DNA of 11,542 nucleotides from Deltaproteobacteria bacterium (GTDB taxonomy: Bacteria; Desulfobacterota_D; UBA1144; Nemesobacterales; N074bin48), in assembly GCA_004356685.1 (NCBI GenBank), contig SMWS01000008.1, forward strand, positions 1-11,542. Reading direction: 5' to 3'. The position numbers and the translations under genes were made by a program. The number at the start of each line of letters is the position of its first letter. Position 1 is the stretch's first letter. The notes under the pieces were generated by a model. That model saw only the letters and a program-made list of their open reading frames with translations, ran no database searches and was not told the origin of the DNA. Below, piece by piece: positions 6,294 to 11,542 of this stretch.

Positions 6294-7541
6294 TCAGATT
6301 CCTCCTTTCAGAAGTTCTTCCAAATCCGAGAATTCTTTGCTAACACCGCCGCGCGCTTCTATAAGTTTTATCTTATGGGGTGTCTCTAACAGTATAATCC
6401 CATAAGAGTTTGATTTACTGTTTTCTTTAATTCTCAACTTTTTCAAATTTGCATCTGATTTTAAATCCAGAACAACCTTAAAACCACTGGATCTTAGCCA
6501 TTCTGCAAGTCTTATAGATTCCCTTCGCAGATTATCTTTTTTGGGTATAACCACAAAGTGAACCGGGGTATTTTCTAAATGTGTTTTAGTGATATTAAGC
6601 ACTGCTTCAACATCTACGGCAAAACCTGTAGCGGGCAAATCATAACCATATTTTTGTATCAAGTTATCATATCTCCCGCCCCTTATTAAAGGATTAGAAT
6701 TGTTGGGGGAGAGAATCTCAAATGTTACTCCTGAGTAGTAATTAAAACCTCTAAGTTCTCCAAGATCAATATTCACACTACAGTTAAGGTTATACTCCTG
6801 TATTACCGCTAACACATCTTCAAGTTCCTGCACATACTTGCGCAGCAATTTGTATTTTTTAGCTTTTGATAATACTTCCGAATTACCATACATCTGCGGA
6901 AGCATTAGTATTATTTCTTTTACCGATTTAGTTATTCTTTTACCATTTACAGCCTGCTCTAAAGCTTCTTGATCTTTTTTCTTAAGTGCATCCTCAATGC
7001 CTGTTCTTGCATTTCCAGTATGTGCTAGTAACGATTCCAAAAGCCCATTATGACCAATATCAAGAACTAAATTCTTAGTCCCTACCTTACTTAAACTTTT
7101 TATAGAAAGAGCTATGATTTCCGCATCCATTTCATGTGATTGTATCCCAGCAAGCTCACAGCCTACCTGAAACACTTCTCTCGCTTTTCCGCTTCCTTTT
7201 ACCTCAAATCTTACTACCCTTTCGTTATAACAAAGCCTAAGTGGTTTTATCTCATCTCTTAACCTTGAGGCAATGAGTCTGCCTACCTGAGGAGTGATGT
7301 CAGGTCTTAAAGCTACCACTTCACCAGTTGAGGGATCGACAAACTTCATTAATTTCCTTTCAAAATCCTCACCAAGCCCCGATGAAATAGTTTCTAAATA
7401 TTCAAACAAAGGGGTTATAATTCTTCTGTATCCCCACCTTGCAAACTCTTCTAACAAAAACTCTTCAACTTTTTTAATTTCCTCGGCTCGTTCTGGAGTA
7501 AAATCTCTTACTCCCTGTGGTAGGCTTAAATTTTTTGGCAT
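6294..7541 (-). CDS. hisZ: ATP phosphoribosyltransferase regulatory subunit
   Basis: HisZ is a paralogue of histidyl-tRNA synthetase that does not charge tRNA but forms a complex with the short form of HisG, catalyst of the first step of histidine synthesis. The 415-residue protein starts with LPQGVRDFTP (7-16). It keeps the class II core marks ALRPDITPQVGR (77-88), REVFQVGCELAG (121-132), RGFNYYSGVTFE (264-275) and GGRYDNL (288-294). The wording of these motifs fits HisZ better than a true HisRS, which has RPEGT and RGLDYYT. A C-terminal segment (about 325-415) looks like a degenerate anticodon-type alpha/beta domain. The ATG directly follows the serA stop (TAAATG), with AGGTG as ribosome binding site inside serA. 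hisG is not in the window. A divergent HisRS is the main alternative. Confidence 0.87.
   Translation of the reverse strand: MPKNLSLPQGVRDFTPERAEEIKKVEEFLLEEFARWGYRRIITPLFEYLETISSGLGEDFERKLMKFVDPSTGEVVALRPDITPQVGRLIASRLRDEIKPLRLCYNERVVRFEVKGSGKAREVFQVGCELAGIQSHEMDAEIIALSIKSLSKVGTKNLVLDIGHNGLLESLLAHTGNARTGIEDALKKKDQEALEQAVNGKRITKSVKEIILMLPQMYGNSEVLSKAKKYKLLRKYVQELEDVLAVIQEYNLNCSVNIDLGELRGFNYYSGVTFEILSPNNSNPLIRGGRYDNLIQKYGYDLPATGFAVDVEAVLNITKTHLENTPVHFVVIPKKDNLRRESIRLAEWLRSSGFKVVLDLKSDANLKKLRIKENSKSNSYGIILLETPHKIKLIEARGGVSKEFSDLEELLKGGI
6301..6308 (-). promoter_or_regulatory. Ribosome binding site of purA
   Basis: The minus strand reads AAAGGAGG, eight bases before the TTG at 6290-6292. This strong site confirms the non-ATG start. 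It lies inside the last codons of hisZ, encoding the Lys-Gly-Gly of its C-terminus. Confidence 0.85.
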
Positions 7542-9131
7542 TTATAGTTTCACCTGCGTTACTGATATATGGTCTGGTAATTTGCTAATTTCCTGTTCAA
7601 TTTCCTTTGATACCGGAGAATCTATGTTAATAAATGAGATTGCCTTGCCTCCAATACTTTCCCTGCCAAGGTGCAGTCTTGCGATGTTAACATTTTTACT
7701 TCCAAGAAGCGTACACAAAGCGCCAATGAATCCTGGTTTATCTGAATTTTCATTTATAAGCAGATAGCCTTCGGGTATAACATCTATTGGAAAACCGTTT
7801 ACCGCAACTATTCTTGGTTCTACCCTGCCAAATATAGTGCCTGAAACCCTGCTTTTTCCCTCGTCAGTTTTAACCTGTATGGTGACTAAGCTTGTATAGT
7901 CTTCAGAATCAGAGGATTTGGATTCTACTACCCTAATCCCCTTATCCTTTGCTATAACCGGGGCATTCACATAGCTTACAATAACATCCATAATTGGGGT
8001 AAGAAAGCCTTTTAAAGCGGCTACGGTGAGCGGAGATACATCAAACTCCGATACGTCTCCCTTATATTCAATTCTTATCTCTTTAATTCCACCTTTGCAA
8101 AGCTGCCCCTGCAAACTGCCCAGTTTTTCTAAAAGTATAAGATATGGCTTCATTCTCTTTAAAACTTCAATGCTCAAAGAAGGCATATTAACAGCATTTG
8201 TAACTACTCCATTCACTAAAAAATCTACAATCTGCTGAGCCATTGCGATACCGACTTTTTCCTGGGCCTCCTGGGTAGAAGCTCCAAGATGGGGAGTAAA
8301 TACTACATTATCATCAATAGAAAAAAGCTCATGGTCGCTTGCCGGGGGTTCGTTTACATAAACATCTAATGCGGCGCCCCCAATTTTTCCTTCTTTAAGC
8401 GCAACGACTAAATCGGCTTCATTTACTATTCCGCCCCTCGCACAGTTAATAATAATTACTCCCTCTTTCATCTTAGCAAAAGTGTCTTTATTTATTAAGT
8501 CTTTGGTTTCCGGAGTAAGAGGTGTATGGATTGTTATGATTTCGGCATTTTCAATGAGACCTTCCAACTCTACTAATTCTACGCCAAGTTTCGAAGCGGC
8601 TTCAGCAGTTATAAAAGGGTCGCATGCTATAACCTTCATTTTTAAGCCCAAAGCCCTTTCGGCTACAAGTTTCCCAATATTTCCAAGTCCTATAATTCCA
8701 AAAGTTTTTCCGTAGACTTCTTTTCCTCTAAACTTGTCTCTTTCCCACTTACCCGATAATAAAGAATTGTGAGCCTGTGGAATCTTCCTTGCCAGTGCAA
8801 ACATTATTGCAATAGCATGTTCGGCTGTAGTAATGGCATTTGCTTCAGGCGTATTCATCACAACAATGCCATTTTTAGTGGCATAAGGTATATCAATATT
8901 ATCAACACCTATACCAGCCCTTCCTATAACCTTTAGATTTCCATCCGTTGCATCTATAAGCTGCTGAGTAGCCTTTGTAGCACTTCTCACTATCAGGCCA
9001 TCATAATTTTTTATTATCTTTAGTAATTCTTCTTTTTCTATTCCTTTTTTAACATCTACTTCGATTTTCCCGCTGGACTTTAAGATCTCTAGACCTTCTT
9101 TTGATAGCCCATCTGTTATCAATACTCTCAA
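7542..9131 (-). CDS. serA: D-3-phosphoglycerate dehydrogenase, long form
   Basis: SerA oxidises 3-phosphoglycerate with NAD to 3-phosphohydroxypyruvate, the first step of serine synthesis. At 529 residues it is the long form known from Bacillus and Mycobacterium. The substrate and nucleotide domains fill about 1-315, with GRAGIGVDNID (70-80), the NAD fold GIIGLGNIG (145-153) and D171 for the ribose. The catalytic residues are R232, E261 and H281 (TPHLGAST). Residues about 320-455 form the extra substrate-binding-like domain, and about 456-529 the ACT domain (PGFIGALCTLLGSKNVNIARLHLGR), which is typically the serine-sensing part. The start is TTG at 9129-9131 with GGAG seven bases ahead. It leads the serA-hisZ-purA operon from its own strong promoter. 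Confidence 0.96.
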   Translation of the reverse strand: MRVLITDGLSKEGLEILKSSGKIEVDVKKGIEKEELLKIIKNYDGLIVRSATKATQQLIDATDGNLKVIGRAGIGVDNIDIPYATKNGIVVMNTPEANAITTAEHAIAIMFALARKIPQAHNSLLSGKWERDKFRGKEVYGKTFGIIGLGNIGKLVAERALGLKMKVIACDPFITAEAASKLGVELVELEGLIENAEIITIHTPLTPETKDLINKDTFAKMKEGVIIINCARGGIVNEADLVVALKEGKIGGAALDVYVNEPPASDHELFSIDDNVVFTPHLGASTQEAQEKVGIAMAQQIVDFLVNGVVTNAVNMPSLSIEVLKRMKPYLILLEKLGSLQGQLCKGGIKEIRIEYKGDVSEFDVSPLTVAALKGFLTPIMDVIVSYVNAPVIAKDKGIRVVESKSSDSEDYTSLVTIQVKTDEGKSRVSGTIFGRVEPRIVAVNGFPIDVIPEGYLLINENSDKPGFIGALCTLLGSKNVNIARLHLGRESIGGKAISFINIDSPVSKEIEQEISKLPDHISVTQVKL

Positions 9132-9175
9132 TTTCTTGCTCCGTGAATTTTAAGGGATGAATTTAACGGCATAAC

Positions 9176-9204
9176 AATATATGTAAGCGAGTAGTTAATG
9201 TCAA
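9176..9204 (-). promoter_or_regulatory. Promoter of the serA-hisZ-purA operon
   Basis: The minus strand has a perfect -35 TTGACA (9199-9204), a 17-base spacer and a -10 TATATT (9176-9181, five of six). Transcription would start near 9169, leaving about 38 untranslated bases before the TTG of serA. The 34-bp palindrome begins eight bases upstream of the -35 element. Confidence 0.8.
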
Positions 9205-9212
9205 TGCTGTTT

Positions 9213-9246
9213 ATTGATTAAAAAAGATATATCTTTTTTAATCAAT
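9213..9246. promoter_or_regulatory. 34-bp perfect palindrome between serA and tatC
   Basis: The left arm ATTGATTAAAAAAGATA is followed without a spacer by its exact reverse complement. The structure lies between two diverging genes, just upstream of the serA -35 element and touching the proposed tatC -35 (TTGTTA). A terminator makes no sense between divergent promoters, so a protein binding site or DNA-structure element is more likely. The function is unknown. Confidence 0.6.
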
Positions 9247-9273
9247 TGTTAAATAACCAGCATTTGTTATGAT
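9246..9273 (+). promoter_or_regulatory. Possible tatC promoter
   Basis: TTGTTA (9246-9251, four of six) and TATGAT (9268-9273, five of six) are 16 bases apart. Transcription would start near 9280, only about six bases before the tatC ATG at 9286, implying a near-leaderless message. The first base of the -35 is the last base of the 34-bp palindrome. Confidence 0.45.
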
Positions 9274-9285
9274 TCTAGTTTCAAT

Positions 9286-10032
9286 ATGACAAAAGAAGTA
9301 AAAATGCCATTTCTAAAGCACATCGAAGAGCTCAGAAAGAGGCTTCTTTATGCGCTTATTGCTGTGGTAATATGCTTTATACCGAGCTATTATTTTTCTA
9401 CACAATTATTCGAATTTCTAATGAAGCCGCTCATTGAAAGTCTTCCCGAAGGAAGCACTTTAATTTTTACAAGGCCTGCCGAGGGATTTACGACCTATCT
9501 CAAAATTGCTTTTTTTGCTTCATTAGTGCTTTCAGTACCTGTGATTTTATACCAGGCCTGGAAATTTGTAGCCCCCGCACTTTATAAGAATGAAAAGAAA
9601 ATTCTATTGCCTTTTATTTTTTTTGGAACCTTATTTTTTTTTGCCGGTGGTTCATTTTGTTATTATATAGCATCACCACCCGCATTTCACTTTTTGCTCA
9701 ATGAATATTCTTCAGAATATGTAAAGGCCTTCCCATCCATACAAGAGTCCCTTTCTTTTTTCATGGCTTTAATTTTAGGGTTTGGATTAATATTTGAATT
9801 TCCACTTATTAGTTTTATTTTGGCAAAAATAGGGATAGTTACCTCTAAAATGCTTAGTCGAAACAGGAGGTATGCCCTGCTGATAAGCTGTGTAGTCGCT
9901 GCTATAATCACTCCAACGACAGACGCTCTGTCTATGATGTTTATGTTTATCCCACTCATAGTTTTTTATGAGCTTGGAATATTAGTGGCATGGGTATTTG
10001 GAAAGAAAAGTGATGTAGAAGCAGAGGATTAA
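9286..10032 (+). CDS. tatC: Sec-independent protein translocase TatC
   Basis: TatC is the membrane receptor of the twin-arginine system, which exports folded proteins across the inner membrane together with TatA and TatB. The 248-residue protein has about six membrane spans (near 20-38, 71-92, 107-128, 156-177, 196-211 and 216-235). Family marks are HIEELRKRL (12-20), FTRPAEGF (61-68), LYKNEKK with E103 (the signal-binding glutamate of Escherichia coli TatC), FEFP with E171, and ITPTTDALS (208-216). No tatA or tatB lies beside it. No ribosome binding site precedes ATG 9286. ATG 9304 (residue 7) has AGAAG before it and would still give a complete core, so it is a possible real start. The gene diverges from serA. 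Confidence 0.95.
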   Translation: MTKEVKMPFLKHIEELRKRLLYALIAVVICFIPSYYFSTQLFEFLMKPLIESLPEGSTLIFTRPAEGFTTYLKIAFFASLVLSVPVILYQAWKFVAPALYKNEKKILLPFIFFGTLFFFAGGSFCYYIASPPAFHFLLNEYSSEYVKAFPSIQESLSFFMALILGFGLIFEFPLISFILAKIGIVTSKMLSRNRRYALLISCVVAAIITPTTDALSMMFMFIPLIVFYELGILVAWVFGKKSDVEAED

Positions 10033-10086
10033 CTTAACATTTAATAACTAATCAGTTTAATTAAATTCTTAAAATTAAAGAACTAA

Positions 10087-10115
10087 TTGAAATAAATCTG
10101 TTAAAAATTTAATAT
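10087..10115 (+). promoter_or_regulatory. Possible promoter of the acyl-CoA ligase
   Basis: TTGAAA (10087-10092, five of six) and TAATAT (10110-10115, four of six) are 17 bases apart. Transcription near 10122 would leave about 30 bases before the ATG at 10152, with GGGGA (10140-10144) as ribosome binding site. The region is very AT-rich, so chance matches are possible. Confidence 0.4.
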
Positions 10116-10151
10116 CTTGCAACTAAAACCAAATTTATCGGGGAACCAAAT

Positions 10152-11542
10152 ATGACCAGCTCTAAAAAACCTTATGACCTGAGGCATCCAATTACATATA
10201 AAAGAGAAAATGAAGATTTTGACGTCGAGTGGTATAAAAAAGAAGATAAAAAGAACTGGGTGCTTCCTGTAGTACTGAAAAAACAGGCAAAGAAACTTGG
10301 CAAAAAACCATTTCTTCAGTTTGGATACAAAAAACCTATAAGCTTTTTCGGTACCAACCAGTTAGCAAATAAAATAGCAAACGGCCTTATAAAACTTGGG
10401 ATCGAAAAAGGCGAAAAAGTCGCAGTCTATATGCCAAATTCCGATGACTATGTAATCACATGGTTTGGAATTCTTAAGATGGGTGCAGTGATGGTGCCAA
10501 TAAACACAGCTTACAAGATGGATTTCCTTCAGTACATAATAGACAGTTCTGATTCCAAGGTGCTTTTTATTGCTGAAGAATACTTAGAAAGAATGCATCC
10601 CATTGCAAAAAGAATCCCTCAGTTAAAACATGTAATAGTTTGGACTAGAACTGGTAGTGAAAAGTATGAAAAACACGGATTTGATTTTAAAAAGATGATC
10701 TCCTACACCAAATTTGTGAAGGCTCAGAAAAGCTCCGAGCCAAAAGTAGAAATAACATTTATGGATCATGCAAGGCTCATGTATACATCGGGAACTACAG
10801 GCAGATCAAAAGGAGTTGTAAGACCTTGCGCCGCAGATTACAGCAGCGCCTATAATTACTGCCAGATAATGGATGTAGGCCCCGATGATGTCTGCTTTAC
10901 ATGCCTTCCACTGTTCCATTCAAACGCTATGGTAATGAGCGTTTACCCTGCGCTGATTAAGGGTGCAAAATCAGTGGTTGAAGAAAAGTACAGCGCATCA
11001 CATTTTTGGAACTGGATAAAAGATCATGGGGTCACTAAATTTAATATTGTCGGAACCATGTCTTATTTCATGTGGAACACTCCGCCCGTGCCTGAAGAAA
11101 AACAGCATAAGGCAAAACTTGTGCTTGGTTCACCTGCACCGCATGACATTATAAAGGAATTTATGAAAAGATTTAATATTAAATTTATGGAAGGTTATGG
11201 CCTTACTGAGATTGGCCAGTGCACATGGATGAGACCAGGAGAGCCTTTTAGAGTAGGCTCTTGCGGAAAAGAAGCCCCGGGGTATGAAATTATAATTGCA
11301 GACCCCGAGACCGACGAAGAACTACCGAGGGGGCAGGTGGGAGAAATTATTGTCCGCCCCCGAACTCCAAATATCATGCTTCACTATTATAATAAGATGT
11401 ATGAAAAAAGCGTTCAGGACTTCAGAAACTTCTGGTTTCATACCGGTGATGCAGGAAGGATGGACAAAGACGATTACATTTATTTTGTAGACAGGGTTAA
11501 AGATTATATAAGGAGAAGGGGAGAAAATATAAGCTCATTCGA
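10152..11542 (+). CDS. Acyl-CoA synthetase (AMP-forming, ANL superfamily), cut by right edge
   Basis: The 463 codons in the window encode most of an AMP-forming acyl-CoA ligase, which activates a carboxylic acid to an acyl-adenylate and then to a CoA thioester. The ATP-binding loop YTSGTTGRSKG spans 211-221, with Arg-Ser where most members have a residue and Pro. YGLTE (349-353) binds adenine. HTGD (430-433) holds the ribose-binding aspartate. The hinge region DRVKDYIRRRGENIS lies near 447-461. The window ends just after this, so the small C-terminal domain with the catalytic lysine is missing only because of the edge. There is no signal peptide or membrane span. The overall wording resembles CaiC-type and long-chain ligases, but the substrate cannot be read from the sequence. 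It lies 119 bases after tatC and may have its own promoter. Confidence 0.92.
   Translation, partial: MTSSKKPYDLRHPITYKRENEDFDVEWYKKEDKKNWVLPVVLKKQAKKLGKKPFLQFGYKKPISFFGTNQLANKIANGLIKLGIEKGEKVAVYMPNSDDYVITWFGILKMGAVMVPINTAYKMDFLQYIIDSSDSKVLFIAEEYLERMHPIAKRIPQLKHVIVWTRTGSEKYEKHGFDFKKMISYTKFVKAQKSSEPKVEITFMDHARLMYTSGTTGRSKGVVRPCAADYSSAYNYCQIMDVGPDDVCFTCLPLFHSNAMVMSVYPALIKGAKSVVEEKYSASHFWNWIKDHGVTKFNIVGTMSYFMWNTPPVPEEKQHKAKLVLGSPAPHDIIKEFMKRFNIKFMEGYGLTEIGQCTWMRPGEPFRVGSCGKEAPGYEIIIADPETDEELPRGQVGEIIVRPRTPNIMLHYYNKMYEKSVQDFRNFWFHTGDAGRMDKDDYIYFVDRVKDYIRRRGENISSF

Noticed and set aside
7294..7767. 157-residue plus-strand frame across the serA-hisZ junction
   Set aside because: It is a shadow frame antisense to two well-supported genes with no recognisable motif.
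9214..9245. FNR/CRP site in the 34-bp palindrome (TTGAT and ATCAA)
   Set aside because: The half-sites are 22 bases apart, whereas FNR-type sites have four bases between them.
10056..10079. Hairpin TTTAATT/AATTAAA after tatC as a terminator
   Set aside because: Seven A-T pairs with a ten-base loop and no T-run are too weak; such pairs arise by chance in this AT-rich spacer.
1..11542. Mobile element, prophage, CRISPR array or defence cassette
   Set aside because: No transposase, integrase, nuclease, repeat-spacer pattern or terminal repeats were seen; all genes are metabolic, translation or export genes.

Overview
The window is AT-rich chromosomal DNA from a diderm bacterium. It encodes a lipoprotein with a lipobox and TatC, and it shows no phage, transposon, CRISPR or toxin-type content. 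The gene set (thrS-infC, a long-form serA followed by hisZ and purA, a PhoH-like ATPase, a DUF1289-type protein, an acyl-CoA ligase) fits Deltaproteobacteria/Desulfobacterota-like lineages best. That placement is an inference from gene content and cannot be proved from sequence alone. Almost every gene is housekeeping, and I do not see an obvious undescribed multi-gene system.

Layout. Positions 1-2155 (minus strand): a clear promoter drives a tRNA-Val(GAC) gene. thrS follows only 12 bases after its encoded CCA, and thrS overlaps the 5' end of infC, which continues off the left edge and appears to begin with ATA. Positions 2265-3355 (plus): purC, whose N-terminus has no conventional start codon, then a small four-cysteine DUF1289-type protein. 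Positions 3356-3578: a regulatory stretch with a promoter, two copies of a CCGG-centred palindromic site and two tiny chained ORFs. Positions 3579-4975 (plus): a PhoH-like ATPase and a putative OB-fold lipoprotein. Positions 4997-9131 (minus): a tightly packed serA-hisZ-purA operon with near-zero spacing. Positions 9132-9285: a divergent control region with a 34-bp perfect palindrome between the serA and tatC promoters. Positions 9286 to the end (plus): tatC, then an acyl-CoA ligase of the ANL superfamily that is cut by the right edge.

How the genes work together. purC and purA are two aspartate-consuming steps of purine synthesis. serA feeds serine, and so glycine and one-carbon units, into the same pathway. 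HisZ is the regulatory partner for HisG, which starts histidine synthesis from ATP and PRPP. The left part supplies translation (valyl-tRNA, threonyl-tRNA synthetase, IF-3). TatC is the core of twin-arginine protein export.

The points most worth a second look are regulatory: non-AUG starts for infC and purC, the paired operator-like sites and small ORFs before phoH, and the large palindrome between serA and tatC.
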